A stretch of DNA of 64,000 nt from Clostridium aestuarii. GTDB lineage: Bacteria > Bacillota > Clostridia > Clostridiales > Clostridiaceae. This document shows, piece by piece, positions 25,250-35,169 of the stretch (positions within the stretch are counted from its first letter, which is position 1; each line of letters opens with the position of its first letter). The translations under genes and the position numbers were made by a program. Location of the stretch: contig NZ_JAPQER010000005.1 of assembly GCF_026735135.1 (NCBI RefSeq), positions 1 to 64,000 of the forward strand, given 5' to 3'. A model generated the notes under the pieces. It was not told the origin of the DNA. It ran no database searches and was given only the letters and a program-made list of their open reading frames with translations.

Positions 25250-26842
25250 TTAAGTTCCTTGTGCGATTCTATTTTCAATTCTTTCAATGATTTCATCAGG
25301 ATAACCTACAAGTTTTAACAATCTTACTGCATTCCTTGTAGGAGAAATTCCTTCTTTAATTAAGTAATCAAAAGTTAAACCATCTTCATTAACATGTTCT
25401 CTAAAGTAATAGCAGTCATAACCTTTTACTATTTTAGTTAAAATCAAGTCATGTGTGGCTATAGCAGCAAGAGTATTGTGTTTATTTAGATAGTCCATTA
25501 TTTCAGCTGCTGCATTTATTCTTTCAGTAGGATTTGTTCCTCTGAATATTTCATCTACCATAGTAAGACAAGGAATATTATTATTACTAGCTTTTACAAC
25601 TCGTAATAAAGCTTCTGCTTCTCCAAGATAATAACTTTTGCCTTTAATAATGTTATCTTGAGGTTCAATAGAGGTTACTATGTTAAAAAAGCTACCAGCA
25701 TATGATTTAGCAAGACAGGTATAAATTGTTTGAGCGAAAAGAGCGTTAACTCCTAAGGTTCTTAAAAATGTTGATTTACCTGCCATGTTTGATCCGGTTA
25801 GTATTATACCACTATTGTGCATTTTAATTGAATTTGAAACGGGTTTTTCAAGTAAAGGATGAATTATATCTTCAACTTCTAATATTTTTCCATTATTAAT
25901 TAATGAAGGTTCAACGTAATAATCTAAATTTTCTCTATAAGAAGCTATTGAGAGTGTTGCGTCTATTTCTCCAAGTGTGGAATAGAGTTCTATTAGTTCC
26001 TGCTTATGTTTTTCTATTTCGTTTATCATAGAAAAATAGTTTCGTTCTTGAATTAAAAACATTATACTTATATAATCACCAAATACATCAAGACCTTCAA
26101 CTCTGCCAACTATAGATGATTTTTTACCTATCTTTATGCATTGTTCACTTAAAGCTTTAAGTTTGTTTGTATATTCAGCAATTTCTTCAGCATTAATTTT
26201 TGAAATTTTATTACTTACATTAACAAGGCAACCTAGATATTTTACAGATTCAATCTGTTCTTTTATAAATGAACTCATTTTATAGTGAAGAAACATATTT
26301 ACAAATCCTAATAGTATTAAGAAAAAAACAAAACCACCATTTCTTGTTACAATGGATACTAAAATTAAACCAGTAAATAATAGTGCAAATATATTACATA
26401 AAAGTTTTGAAGAAGGTTTTTCTTCAAGGTCATTATATAGTACTGAAGTAATATCACTATTTGTTCTCCCAAGCTTATATAGCAATAGTTGAATTTTTTC
26501 TCTTATAGGTTCATTTTTTTGAAAAGTCTTTATAATGTTATTTCTTGAATGTAGCTTATTTATATCAAATAAAGGATTCCTTAAAATATTGTATAAAATA
26601 TGTTCACCACATGTAGATAAGGTTCGATCAAGTTTTTCATATACCTTATTCATGTTTAAATCTTGCCAGGTTATATCATCAATATAAAAGTCAGTTTTAG
26701 ATGATTCATTAAAGAATTCTTTTATTGTTTTATAGTTTCTCTTTCTTTTTATTTCGTGAGCCCAAGTACTTTTTATATATCTTAAAGCTCTTTTACTGAA
26801 TAATTTATCTAATATATAGGATAGTAGTTCTGAAACTGACAC
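25250..26842 (-). CDS. MutS-family ATPase with two membrane helices
   Basis: 530 residues. It lacks the MutS mismatch-recognition domain. A hydrophobic double segment is near 147-187. The MutS core and clamp-like region is about 190-320. The MutS ATPase carries Walker A GSNMAGKST (349-357) and Walker B TMVDEIFRGTNP (near 427-438). The known relatives are MutS-related membrane proteins of Firmicutes, whose function is unclear. Mismatch repair is unlikely given the missing domain. The start is GTG 26842 with AGGAG upstream. A 53-residue ORF precedes it by 27 bases on the same strand. Confidence 0.85.
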   Translation of the reverse strand: MSVSELLSYILDKLFSKRALRYIKSTWAHEIKRKRNYKTIKEFFNESSKTDFYIDDITWQDLNMNKVYEKLDRTLSTCGEHILYNILRNPLFDINKLHSRNNIIKTFQKNEPIREKIQLLLYKLGRTNSDITSVLYNDLEEKPSSKLLCNIFALLFTGLILVSIVTRNGGFVFFLILLGFVNMFLHYKMSSFIKEQIESVKYLGCLVNVSNKISKINAEEIAEYTNKLKALSEQCIKIGKKSSIVGRVEGLDVFGDYISIMFLIQERNYFSMINEIEKHKQELIELYSTLGEIDATLSIASYRENLDYYVEPSLINNGKILEVEDIIHPLLEKPVSNSIKMHNSGIILTGSNMAGKSTFLRTLGVNALFAQTIYTCLAKSYAGSFFNIVTSIEPQDNIIKGKSYYLGEAEALLRVVKASNNNIPCLTMVDEIFRGTNPTERINAAAEIMDYLNKHNTLAAIATHDLILTKIVKGYDCYYFREHVNEDGLTFDYLIKEGISPTRNAVRLLKLVGYPDEIIERIENRIAQGT

Positions 26843-26869
26843 TATATCATCTCCTAAAGTAATTTCTTC

Positions 26870-27031
26870 CTAGTCTATTAAATTTTTCTTTTTTGCAAGA
26901 AGCTTACTGCCAGATACTATAGATAGAACACCTAAAGTTACTCCTAAAACTATAGATACAGCTCCTATTGCAATATTAGTAGTACCAGCATTTTTTACAG
27001 TCTTGTATGTGCTTTCATCATATTTAATCAT
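26870..27031 (-). CDS. 53-residue single-pass membrane peptide upstream of mutS-like gene
   Basis: An unrecognised small gene. ATG 27031 has GGAGG six bases upstream. Residues 18-42 form one hydrophobic helix (NIAIGAVSIVLGVTLGVLSI), followed by a basic tail (KLLAKKK). It ends 27 bases before the MutS-like start and probably shares its transcript. It may be a membrane partner of that protein, but this is inferred from position only. Confidence 0.6.
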   Translation of the reverse strand: MIKYDESTYKTVKNAGTTNIAIGAVSIVLGVTLGVLSIVSGSKLLAKKKNLID

Positions 27032-27042
27032 AATATACCTCC

Positions 27043-27338
27043 AATCAAAATTTATGTTAAGCGTGAATATGTTTGTAAATAGAGTTTTATATATTTTTAC
27101 TTAGTAAATTATATCATATTGTTAAATGTAATAACATGTATATGTAGTATTATTATTAACATTTTTTCGGAATACAACATAGAATTGGAAATTTGATTTA
27201 ATATAAAGCAAATTTATTAGAACTAATTTCTTACTTTGTAAAAAATAGAAAGAAATGATACCATTAGTAGTATAGAATTAGATTAATAAAGAGAAGAGCA
27301 ATTTAATAAAATTTCTTAATAAGAAAGGAAGATTTAAT
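27043..27338 (+). other. AT-rich intergenic region
   Basis: Divergent promoter region between the minus-strand small ORF/MutS-like unit and the DUF1847 gene. I see no further gene, RNA or terminator in it. Confidence 0.4.
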
Positions 27339-27968
27339 ATGTATACTTGTGCAGTATGTGAAAGTCATGTTTGTAGTACCGGAGAAAAAGAAAGAATGCC
27401 TAAAAATTGCCCCTGTTTATCAGAAAATATTGAAAAAAGTAAAGAATTATACAAAGAAGAAGAAAATGCAAAAATAGCTCATAATTCTGCTTTAGTTGAA
27501 GCAGAAGGATATTGTAAAAAAACTAGATTAGAAGAAACAATGGATTTTGCAAATAAATGTGGGTATAAAAATATTGGAATAGCCTTTTGCTCAGGATTAA
27601 AAAAAGAAGTGAAAGCATTACATAAAATATTAAAGGCTAATGGTTTTAATGTTAATTCAATTATTTGTAAAAACGGCTCAATATCTAAAGCGGAGATAGG
27701 TATTGAAAGAGAACAACAGGTTAGTTTAGAGTGTGAACATGAACCTATGTGCAATCCTATAGGACAAGCTCTTTTATTAAATGAAATGAAAACAGATTTA
27801 AATGTATTAGTTGGATTGTGTGTGGGACACGATTCATTATTTATAAAGTATTCTGATGCACCAGTTACAGTATTAGTAGCTAAGGATAGAGTATTAGGAC
27901 ATAATCCTGTTCAAGCTTTATATTTGTCAGAAGGATATTACAATAAAAAATTGTTCCCTAAAAAATAG
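27339..27968 (+). CDS. DUF1847 metal-binding protein
   Basis: 209 residues. The N-terminal Cys-rich segment has CAVCESHVC (4-12) and CPC (25-27), and the core has CEHEPMCNP near residue 131. Together they probably bind zinc or an iron-sulfur centre. The family is conserved in clostridia and other anaerobes; no function is established. GGAAG lies upstream of ATG 27339. It appears monocistronic. Confidence 0.85.
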   Translation: MYTCAVCESHVCSTGEKERMPKNCPCLSENIEKSKELYKEEENAKIAHNSALVEAEGYCKKTRLEETMDFANKCGYKNIGIAFCSGLKKEVKALHKILKANGFNVNSIICKNGSISKAEIGIEREQQVSLECEHEPMCNPIGQALLLNEMKTDLNVLVGLCVGHDSLFIKYSDAPVTVLVAKDRVLGHNPVQALYLSEGYYNKKLFPKK

Positions 27969-28109
27969 ATATTTTTGAATCAAACAAAGAAAATAGTACT
28001 ATTATTATTTGACATTTTTCATCAATAGATATACTTTTATTATATAATATATGTATAGAAAAATAATATATAATAATATTTTGTAAAAATATATCAAAAG
28101 GGTGAAGAC

Positions 28110-28712
28110 ATGATTTATATAATAATATCATTAATTATCATAATAATAGTATTGCTTTGTAAACTAAATAAGTCAAAGATAAAAGGACATATAGGAGAGA
28201 TAAAGATTAGACTTCTTCTTTTAAAATTGAATCCTCTTAAGTATAAAATCATAAATGATGTACTTTTAAAAAAAAGGACAGGCTACACTACACAAATTGA
28301 CCATGTAGTTATTTCGCGATACGGAATTTTTGTAATAGAAACTAAAAATTATAAAGGATGGGTTTATGGAAATAAAAATGATGAAAAATGGATTCAATCT
28401 TTTAGAACATCACAGTATAAATTCTATAGTCCTATAAAACAGAATGAAGCACATATAGATGCTTTGAAATATTTATTAAAACGTAGAATAAATTTTAGGT
28501 CTATAATTGTGTTTAGTGATGAAGCAGTATTAAAAAATAAAATTTATAATGTAGTAAATAATAAAGAGTTGTTAAAAACTATTAAGAAATATAATAAGCC
28601 AGTGCTCTCAAGAAAAGAAGTTAGACATATGTATAAAACTATAAAAAAATCTGATATAAAGAGTAATAAAGCAAGAAGAAGTCATGTTAAGAGGGTAAAG
28701 AAGATATCGTAA
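28110..28712 (+). CDS. Membrane-anchored NERD-domain protein
   Basis: 200 residues. The N-terminal TM is at 1-17, then a NERD domain at about 25-135 with GHIGEIKIRLLL, IDHVVISRYGIFVIETKNY and YKGWVYG. These carry the Asp and ExK catalytic-type residues of the nuclease-related domain. A basic C-terminal tail (KARRSHVKRVKK) could bind nucleic acid. The function of the family is unproven. GGGTGAAGAC precedes the ATG. Confidence 0.85.
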   Translation: MIYIIISLIIIIIVLLCKLNKSKIKGHIGEIKIRLLLLKLNPLKYKIINDVLLKKRTGYTTQIDHVVISRYGIFVIETKNYKGWVYGNKNDEKWIQSFRTSQYKFYSPIKQNEAHIDALKYLLKRRINFRSIIVFSDEAVLKNKIYNVVNNKELLKTIKKYNKPVLSRKEVRHMYKTIKKSDIKSNKARRSHVKRVKKIS

Positions 28713-28726
28713 TGAAAGTAATAAAA

Positions 28727-28789
28727 AAATATTTGTATAAAAATAATTCTAGATAGTAGATATTTAGAATTGTTTTTATACAAATATTT
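28727..28789. repeat. 25-bp near-perfect inverted repeat, AT-rich
   Basis: Arms at 28727-28751 and 28765-28789 match in 24 of 25 positions around a 13-base loop. It sits between convergent gene ends (NERD and wHTH) and probably acts as a bidirectional terminator. A short decayed insertion is a second possibility. Confidence 0.6.
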
Positions 28790-28850
28790 ATAATATAGTA
28801 AAAAATTCATTATTTATAAATATATGTTAGTAATAATATAATAAAAAATC

Positions 28851-29201
28851 TTAGTTGCTATGATTTATTAAAGCACTAGCTTGTCTTTTGAAAGGCAGCC
28901 ATTCTTTATAACTTTCAGCAGTATTAGGGATGAGTTTCATTCTGTTAAAGCCTTCACGAGTTGATTTATATTCAGATATTAATTGATGTTTATTTTCATA
29001 AACATTAATTTCAGAAATTAATCCTACTGATTTTAGTGCTAGAATATGTGTTTTTATGGTTTTAGTACAGCATTGTTTTTCATTACCATATTCTAAATTA
29101 ATTAGGTTTATAATTTCGTTTGTATCTATTATTTTAAGTTGAATACTTTTTTCGCAAATTAATTGAAGAATTCTAAATTTCATTGGCAGTTTCATTTTCA
29201 T
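28851..29201 (-). CDS. Small winged-helix-like regulator, tentative
   Basis: 116 residues, not firmly recognised. The layout of short helices with CCTKTIKTHILALKSVGLISEINVYENKHQL (read in pieces) looks like a winged helix with a DNA-recognition helix near 48-58 and a β-wing near 60-75. The ribosome-binding site AGGAG overlaps the stop of the upstream EamA gene, so the two are co-translated. It may regulate that transporter. Confidence 0.5.
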   Translation of the reverse strand: MKMKLPMKFRILQLICEKSIQLKIIDTNEIINLINLEYGNEKQCCTKTIKTHILALKSVGLISEINVYENKHQLISEYKSTREGFNRMKLIPNTAESYKEWLPFKRQASALINHSN

Positions 29202-29206
29202 AATTA

Positions 29207-30199
29207 CTACTCCTTATATTCTCTTAGTTTTAACATTTCTTTTGGATTTCCTGAAACCAAAATTGCTCCAAAAACAATTATTGAACACCCAATTATCAAA
29301 TTTGGAGAAGGAGGTACACCTTTGATCAACCATTCTAATATTATAACCCAGATAGGATAAGTAATATTAAGAGCCATAGCTCTACCTACTCCAGTCATAC
29401 TTAAGCCACGATACCAACTTATATAAGATGTGCTACATAATAGACCTACTAATAAAAAAAGTATTATATTAGAAGTTGTAAATGCGTTAAAGAATATTTT
29501 AAATCCTTTTATAAATGGAATAACACAAAATACATACATTAAGAAGGACGTTGTTTGTCTAACTAAAATAGCTATTTCGGGATCTACAATATCCATAGCA
29601 TAAGCACCAAAAACACCTTCTAAGCCCCAGCCTAGTGCAGCGATAAAAGCAAATATTATTCCTAAATAAAAATTAGGATATAATGCAGTAGTTGGGGATA
29701 TATATCCTGTAGCTATTGATCCAACAATGCATAATAAAATTCCTATTAAAGTTCTTTTGTTTAGTCTTTCTTTAAGAAATATTATAGCTAAAGCCGTTCC
29801 TATTGCAGGATAACTAGAGGTTATAACTGCTGCGTATGCAGGACCTGCCATATTAATAGAAAGTAAATATCCTGACATTGCTAATGGACCACTACAAAAT
29901 GCACAAATAACAATAAGTACACCCACTTTACTAAATAAGCATCTACCAAATTCTTTGATTTTACCATTAAAAAAAGTGTAAAGTAAAATCAAAAAAGATG
30001 AAAATCCTGTGTGTATACAGGCTGCTATAAGGGGTGCTTGTATAGCAGTATTAGGATCGTTAAAGGGATATTGAGTTAATAAATAACCAAGAACAACAGC
30101 ATCTATTCCCCAAGTTACACCTGAAATTAAACAATTAGCTATACCATTTTTAGCATAATGCAAATCTCTTTCTAATGTTAAACTGGCTATATTTTTCAA
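29207..30199 (-). CDS. EamA/DMT-family transporter
   Basis: 330 residues with about ten transmembrane helices and the two-half EamA layout (GITWGID-type start and PIWVIILEWLIKGVPPSP near the end). The substrate is unknown. AAAGGA precedes the start. An inverted repeat AAACTTTGTT / AACAAAGTTC at 30228-30250 lies just upstream and could be an operator. It is operonic with the small putative regulator. Confidence 0.88.
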   Translation of the reverse strand: MKNIASLTLERDLHYAKNGIANCLISGVTWGIDAVVLGYLLTQYPFNDPNTAIQAPLIAACIHTGFSSFLILLYTFFNGKIKEFGRCLFSKVGVLIVICAFCSGPLAMSGYLLSINMAGPAYAAVITSSYPAIGTALAIIFLKERLNKRTLIGILLCIVGSIATGYISPTTALYPNFYLGIIFAFIAALGWGLEGVFGAYAMDIVDPEIAILVRQTTSFLMYVFCVIPFIKGFKIFFNAFTTSNIILFLLVGLLCSTSYISWYRGLSMTGVGRAMALNITYPIWVIILEWLIKGVPPSPNLIIGCSIIVFGAILVSGNPKEMLKLREYKE

Positions 30200-30308
30200 T
30201 ATTAATCTTTCCTTTCATATATAGAAGAAACTTTGTTTAATAACAAAGTTCAAAAGTTACATATTTTTAATTTAGTTTGCAGTATTTTAAACTTTTAAAA
30301 AAATATTA

Positions 30309-30875
30309 TTATTCTTTATCAATGTATTTTATTATTCTACAAGGGTTTCCAACGGCAACAACATTAGCTGGAATATTTTTTGTAACCACGCTACCTGAAC
30401 CAATTACGCTATTATCACCAATAGTTACACCTGGATTTATTATAGAACAAGCACCAATCCATACATTATTTCCAATAGTTACAGCTTTTGTATAATCAGC
30501 ATTTTTAGGCCTTAATTTAGGATTGATTAGATGAGTTGCGGTAAGTATGCTTACATTAGGTGCAATTAATACATCGTCTCCAATTTTTACAAGTCCATCA
30601 TCTAAAACTAAAAAATTAAAATTTGCATAAAAATTTTCTCCAATTTCCATATTAGTGCCATAATCACAATGAAAAGGAGGCTCTATTTCAAAATTATCTC
30701 CTATTTTACCAAATAGATTTTTAAGAATATTTATTCTTTGTTCTGTTGCTTCGGGGTCTGTATTATTGTATGCTTTTGTGAGATGTCTAGCTTTATTTCT
30801 TAAAAGTATTAAACCTTCCTCGTAAGCGTTGTATATTTCTCCATTTAACATTCTTTTCTTGTTTTTTTCATCCAT
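30309..30875 (-). CDS. maa: Sugar O-acetyltransferase, Maa/LacA type
   Basis: 188 residues. A left-handed β-helix with hexapeptide repeats covers about 75-180 (NVWIGACSIINPGVTIGDNSVIGSG), typical of maltose/galactoside O-acetyltransferases acting with acetyl-CoA. The N-terminal Mac domain is MLNGEIYNAYEEGLILLRNKA. The conserved histidine is in TATHLINP near 113. I chose ATG 30875, preceded by AGGAG; an in-frame GTG three codons earlier overlaps the site. Confidence 0.9.
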   Translation of the reverse strand: MDEKNKKRMLNGEIYNAYEEGLILLRNKARHLTKAYNNTDPEATEQRINILKNLFGKIGDNFEIEPPFHCDYGTNMEIGENFYANFNFLVLDDGLVKIGDDVLIAPNVSILTATHLINPKLRPKNADYTKAVTIGNNVWIGACSIINPGVTIGDNSVIGSGSVVTKNIPANVVAVGNPCRIIKYIDKE

Positions 30876-31136
30876 TTTATACACTCCTTATTTAGTGCGC
30901 GCTTGAAATAGTATAGCATAGTTGTATAAGCAAATATGGTCAAACAGTTCATAAAGCTTAATATAGAAAGTAAAGTGTTTAAGAATTGAACCATGTGTTA
31001 TATCTTTAAAGCACATAGTATATATTAGGAATAATAAGGTTATTTTAGAATGATACTGGAAAATATATAATGTTATGAATTATTTATGTATTTATATTTT
31101 AGAAGTATATAAAATTTTAGCAAATGGCTATTTATG

Positions 31137-31165
31137 TTGGTTAAAATATGATACTTTGTTATAAT
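31137..31165 (+). promoter_or_regulatory. Promoter of the 67-residue membrane gene (shared motif copy 1)
   Basis: TTGGTT (31137-31142), a 17-base spacer and TATAAT (31160-31165). The sequence around it closely resembles the promoter at 35205-35233 (see findings). The rest of the gap 30885-31227 holds the leftward maa promoter region and nothing else I can identify. Confidence 0.65.
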
Positions 31166-31227
31166 AAGGATGGTATGATATAATTTGATGTAGGGTGTTA
31201 TTATAGAATTTAAAAGGGGGAGCGTAT

Positions 31228-31431
31228 ATGAAAAATGGCAATAGAACAGTTATTACAGTTTTAATAACATATGTAATTGTGCATATAGTATATAAATTAA
31301 CAGGATTTTATTATAATTTTGGTGAAGGTATATTTAATTTCAAACTTGCAATTGACATAGTATTATGGGGTAGTATATATTTTGTAGTTTATATGAGTTT
31401 AAAAAGGTTATCATCTGTAATTTTTAAATAA
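31228..31431 (+). CDS. 67-residue membrane protein, unknown function
   Basis: Two hydrophobic stretches near residues 7-25 and 38-58. GGGGGAGCGT precedes ATG 31228. I do not recognise it. Its promoter is nearly copied in front of the membrane gene at 35364, and both proteins share a short ITYV..YKL-like N-terminal helix. The similarity is weak. Confidence 0.65.
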   Translation: MKNGNRTVITVLITYVIVHIVYKLTGFYYNFGEGIFNFKLAIDIVLWGSIYFVVYMSLKRLSSVIFK

Positions 31432-31677
31432 GAATAATTTTTTTATATTATCAGAATATCTTTGTATTATAATTATTTTTTATTTTTACGCAAAGGTGAG
31501 AAGAAAAGTGTTAGCGATGACATAAAGGTATAAGTTGAATTTAGTAATTTCAAGGGAAAGTGGCTAATTCGATTTGATAAAGTTTAATATATAAAGTATA
31601 CTATATTAATAATAGAAATAAGATAAAGAAAGGTTAAAAAGGTTTTAACAGCTAATGATTTTATAGAACACAGAAAT

Positions 31678-32010
31678 TTGATTGGAAAATTAAGTAATGT
31701 AGAAGTGAGAATATGGTATAATCATCATGACAAAAATATTATCAATAAGATAGATAAATCATTGTCAATAAAAGAACAGGCTATACAAGCTCATTCTTTA
31801 AGAAATAAGTATAGAATGCAAGCTAGAAAATTAATGAGAGATAGAAAGCTTGCAAAGCATTTAGATATTAATAATTATAATTTGCCGTTTGAATATTATG
31901 AGAATAAATATTTAAATCAGGGATACAATAATAATTCTCTTTATGAAAAAATACTAGATGCTTCAACTAGATCAAATAAAATGGTAAATAAAAAATTGGG
32001 AATAGTATAG
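31678..32010 (+). pseudogene. Polymorphic-toxin-like C-terminal fragment, start lost
   Basis: The open frame runs from after TAA 31623 through 32010, but the only candidate start is TTG 31678 and it has no ribosome-binding site. The text (KEQAIQAHSLRNKYRMQARKL, MRDRKLAKHL, NKYLNQGYNNNSLYEKILDA, STRSNKMVNKKLGI) resembles the conserved module near the ends of LXG/YeeF-like polymorphic toxins, where it precedes or replaces the toxic domain. I infer a decayed remnant. It could instead be a small complete protein using a weak start. Confidence 0.5.
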
Positions 32011-32080
32011 TAACAGACTTCAAAACAAATAAAATGTTTAAATTTAAAGTGTGTTTTGGACCTAAATCCCTTAATTATAC

Positions 32081-32112
32081 CCTAAGAAGAATCTTAGGAT
32101 GTTTTTATTTTT
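32081..32112 (+). terminator. Terminator after the toxin-like fragment
   Basis: CCTAAGA / TCTTAGG stem with a short loop, then GATGTTTTTATTTTTT. Confidence 0.75.
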
Positions 32113-32189
32113 TGTTGATTAATAATATAAATACTAGTATTCTTATTTTGCGGAATAATTATATAATTACAGGATGTTTGTATTTATAG

Positions 32190-32275
32190 TTATAGGTATG
32201 TTTAAAGCATATTGCTGCTTATGCAGCAGTGGAAGTATAACTAGCATCTATCGGTGAATGGTAGGTGTTTTTTAT
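32190..32275 (+). ncRNA. Candidate small RNA: two hairpins ending in a terminator
   Basis: TTGCTGC / GCAGCAG hairpin (32212-32229) is followed by CATCTATC / GGTAGGTG (32245-32267, with G-U pairs) and a T-run. There is no coding frame. It lies alone in the 409-base gap before dbpA. It could be a small RNA or the 3' end of a longer untranslated RNA. Confidence 0.35.
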
Positions 32276-32419
32276 TTTATGATTAATCGTTGTAGGATAT
32301 CTGATCTGTTTTAAAAATTGGGAATATAAAATGGTTGCAGAATAAGAATTAAATGCGGAATACTACATCAGATATGTTATAATGGTAAATCGAATGAAAC
32401 TAAAGAAAGAGATGATAAT

Positions 32420-33859
32420 ATGATAATAGAAAATTTCAATGATTACAAACTAAGTAGTGAATTATTAAAAGCAATTAGTATGCTGAACTTTAAGAGTCCT
32501 ACAAAAGTTCAAAAACAGGTTATACCAGCTGTGCTAGATGGAAATGATGTAGTAGTAAAATCTCAAACAGGGAGTGGAAAGACTGCATCATTTGCTATAC
32601 CTATTTGTGAATTAGTGGATTGGGACGAAAATAAACCTCAAGCATTAATACTTACACCAACAAGAGAACTTGCAATTCAGGTGAAAGAAGATGTCTTTAA
32701 TGTAGGTAGGTTTAAAAGAATTAAAGCATCTGCAATTTATGGTAAGGCTCCTTTTTCTAGACAAGAAAAAGAACTTAAGCAAAAAACTCATATTGTAGTT
32801 GGTACACCAGGTCGTGTTATAGATCATATGGAAAGAGGAACATTTGACACATCAAAAATAAAATATCTTATAGTAGATGAAGCTGATGAAATGCTTAATA
32901 TGGGATTTGTGGAACAAATAGAAACTATAATAAAGGAATTGCCAAAAGATCGTGTAACTATGTTGTTGTCAGCTACAATGCCTAAAGATATAAAAACTTT
33001 ATGTAATAAATATATGAAAGCACCTATATCAATTGAAATAGAAGATGAAAATTCAGCAACAGATAGAATAGTCCAAGAAAGATATACAGTAGATAGAAAA
33101 GATAAGATGGAACTTTTAAGAGACGTTACAATACTAGAAAATCCAGATAGCTGTATGATATTTTGTAATACAAAGCAAAAGGTTGAAGATGTGTGTTATG
33201 AGCTTTCAAATCTTAAATATAATTGTGATAAGATTCATGGTGGAATGGAACAACGGGATAGATTGAGTGTGATGAATGGTTTTAGAGAAGGAAAGTTTAG
33301 GTATCTTATAGCTACAGATGTTGCAGCTAGAGGAATAGATATAGATAATATTTCTCTTGTTATAAATTATGATATACCGCAAGATAGAGAAAGCTATGTT
33401 CATAGAATAGGAAGAACTGGTCGTATAAAAAATGAGGGCAGAGCAATTACTTTTGTAGCAAAAAATGAAAATAAATTTTTAGATGATATACATGAGTATA
33501 TAGGTAAAGAAATTCTTTTGAAGGAAAAACCTGATAAAGAAACTGTGAATAATGCTAAAGAAGAATTTATTACAAAGATGAACAGTAAACCTAAAGTTAA
33601 AAAAACAAAAGGTGAAAAGTTAAACAAGGAAATTATGAAATTACATATTAATGCAGGTAAGAAAACAAAGATGAGAGCTGTAGATATTGTAGGTACACTT
33701 TGTAATATTAAAGGTATGACAGCAGCAGATATAGGTATTATAAATATACTTGATGTGTCTACTTTTGTAGAGATATTAAACAATAAAGGTGAGCTGGTTT
33801 TTCAAGCGTTACAGAATACAACAATTAAAGGAAGACTTCGTAATGTAAGTAAGGTATAG
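32420..33859 (+). CDS. dbpA: DEAD-box RNA helicase with DbpA-type RNA-binding domain
   Basis: 479 residues. Helicase motifs in order are the Q motif, SQTGSGKT (48-55), PTRELA, VDEADEM (near 153), LSATMP (near 184) and HRIGRTGR (near 327). A linker rich in Lys (380-400) and a C-terminal ~75-residue domain ([21 protein letters not shown]) match DbpA/YxiN proteins. Those bind 23S rRNA helix 92 and assist 50S assembly. The start has AGAGATGATAAT upstream and TATAAT at 32384. The IS element starts two bases after its stop. Confidence 0.93.
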   Translation: MIIENFNDYKLSSELLKAISMLNFKSPTKVQKQVIPAVLDGNDVVVKSQTGSGKTASFAIPICELVDWDENKPQALILTPTRELAIQVKEDVFNVGRFKRIKASAIYGKAPFSRQEKELKQKTHIVVGTPGRVIDHMERGTFDTSKIKYLIVDEADEMLNMGFVEQIETIIKELPKDRVTMLLSATMPKDIKTLCNKYMKAPISIEIEDENSATDRIVQERYTVDRKDKMELLRDVTILENPDSCMIFCNTKQKVEDVCYELSNLKYNCDKIHGGMEQRDRLSVMNGFREGKFRYLIATDVAARGIDIDNISLVINYDIPQDRESYVHRIGRTGRIKNEGRAITFVAKNENKFLDDIHEYIGKEILLKEKPDKETVNNAKEEFITKMNSKPKVKKTKGEKLNKEIMKLHINAGKKTKMRAVDIVGTLCNIKGMTAADIGIINILDVSTFVEILNNKGELVFQALQNTTIKGRLRNVSKV

Positions 33860-33860
33860 C

Positions 33861-33990
33861 AGTGAACTACCCCCACTTACCTAACGGTTGAAGTGGGAGC
33901 TTCCTGTTTCAAAGACTTCGTAACCTACTATCTCCACAGGCTTAAAATCGGATTGTTCCAATCCTACTTTTAATATATTTAGTGCTGCAT
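33861..33990 (-). ncRNA. Probable ωRNA/reRNA scaffold at the tnpB 3' end
   Basis: In known IS605 systems the guide RNA overlaps the 3' end of tnpB and the right-end hairpin. Here the tnpB stop (33881-33883) lies inside the CCCACTT / AAGTGGG hairpin, as expected. Reading off the element, the guide would enter sequence antisense to the dbpA 3' end. Extent is inferred. Confidence 0.5.
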
Positions 33991-35160
33991 TGTAATCTCT
34001 ATTTTTATGTATGTAGTGGCAATTTGGACATTCCCATGCTCTAACATTAAGATTTTTAACATCTTTATTTTGAAAACCACAGTTAGAACATATTTGGCTC
34101 GAAGGGTAATAGGTATCAACTAAAGCTATAGTTCTACCATACCATTTAGCTTTATATTCTAGGAGTTGTCTAAATTTAGACCAACTTACATCACTAATGA
34201 GTTTTGACAGTTTACTGTTTTTAATCATATTTTCTACTTTAAGATTTTCAAGACAAATAACTTGGTTTTCATTAATTAGTCTTGAACTTAACTTATGGAG
34301 AAAATCAAACCTACAGTTAGTTATTTTCTCATGGATCTTAGCTAGTTTAATTCTAGCTTTGTGAAAATTGTTACTTCCTTTAGTTTTACTTGATAATCTC
34401 CTCTGAGCCTTCAATAGTTTTTTATAATACTTTTTAAGGAATTTAGGATTATCAATAATTTCATCATTAGAAGTAACACAAAAAGACTTGATACCTACAT
34501 CTATTCCAATAGTAGTATTAAGTCTTGGGAATTTTTCTATATTATCAACCTCACAACATAGGGAAACATAGAATTTATTTGTATTAGTTTTAGATACAGT
34601 AGCATTTAAAATTTTACCTTTATGTTGCCTATGATATTTAAGTTTTACAAAACCTATTTTGGGAAGTTTGATTTTATTATTTTCTATAACAATATTATTA
34701 TTAACCATTTGGGTTCTATAGCTATGAAAGTGATTATGTTTACTTTTAAATTTAGGAAATCCATAACCTTTAAAGAAATTTTTAAATGCTTTATCTAAAT
34801 CCCTTAATGTTTGTTGCAGAGATATACTATCAATTTCTTTGAGCCATTCTAAATTATATTTTAAGCTAGTTAATAAGCTTGAACATTCTTTATAGGAAAC
34901 TGATTTTTTAGTTTCTTTGTACTGTTCATTTTTATAATTAAGATAATGGTTAAAAATATATCTATTACAACCAAAGGTTTTATTAAGCATTATAGTTTGT
35001 TCTTTATTTGGATATATTCTATACTTAAAAGCTAGTTTCATAACTTCACCCCTTAACACATATGGTATACCCAATATGGCTAAATTTATACTTGTAATTA
35101 TTAACATCACCCTTACATCAACCACCTATAGAGGATGGGTGTCTTACGGGCAAATGATAA
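33862..35160. mobile_element. IS200/IS605-type element with tnpB only (no tnpA)
   Basis: The tnpB gene lies on the minus strand. The right end (33862-33900) has the typical hairpin CCCACTT-ACCTAACGGTTG-AAGTGGG followed by the GGTAGTTCAC-like end. The left end (about 35125-35160) shows CCGTAAGACACCCATCC-type structured DNA. No Y1 transposase tnpA is present, so it must be mobilised in trans if at all. Exact boundaries are estimates. Confidence 0.85.
33881..35041 (-). CDS. tnpB: RNA-guided nuclease TnpB (OrfB, IS605 family)
   Basis: 386 residues. N-terminal OrfB/HTH region [10 protein letters not shown]; RuvC-like catalytic residues Asp in [11 protein letters not shown] (near 190), Glu in [11 protein letters not shown] (near 275) and Asp in [12 protein letters not shown] (near 360). 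A zinc ribbon is CSNCG...CPNCH. The three acidic residues and all four Cys are present, so the nuclease may be active. I chose ATG 35041 ([13 protein letters not shown]) with AGGGGTGAAG upstream; the 28-codon extension to 35125 is not part of the family. The gene is complete. Confidence 0.95.
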   Translation of the reverse strand: MKLAFKYRIYPNKEQTIMLNKTFGCNRYIFNHYLNYKNEQYKETKKSVSYKECSSLLTSLKYNLEWLKEIDSISLQQTLRDLDKAFKNFFKGYGFPKFKSKHNHFHSYRTQMVNNNIVIENNKIKLPKIGFVKLKYHRQHKGKILNATVSKTNTNKFYVSLCCEVDNIEKFPRLNTTIGIDVGIKSFCVTSNDEIIDNPKFLKKYYKKLLKAQRRLSSKTKGSNNFHKARIKLAKIHEKITNCRFDFLHKLSSRLINENQVICLENLKVENMIKNSKLSKLISDVSWSKFRQLLEYKAKWYGRTIALVDTYYPSSQICSNCGFQNKDVKNLNVRAWECPNCHYIHKNRDYNAALNILKVGLEQSDFKPVEIVGYEVFETGSSHFNR

Positions 35161-35169
35161 AAGCTTTAT

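Noticed and set aside
33862..35160. A tnpA (Y1 transposase) partner for tnpB
   Set aside because: No HUH or Tyr-transposase frame is present in or beside the element.
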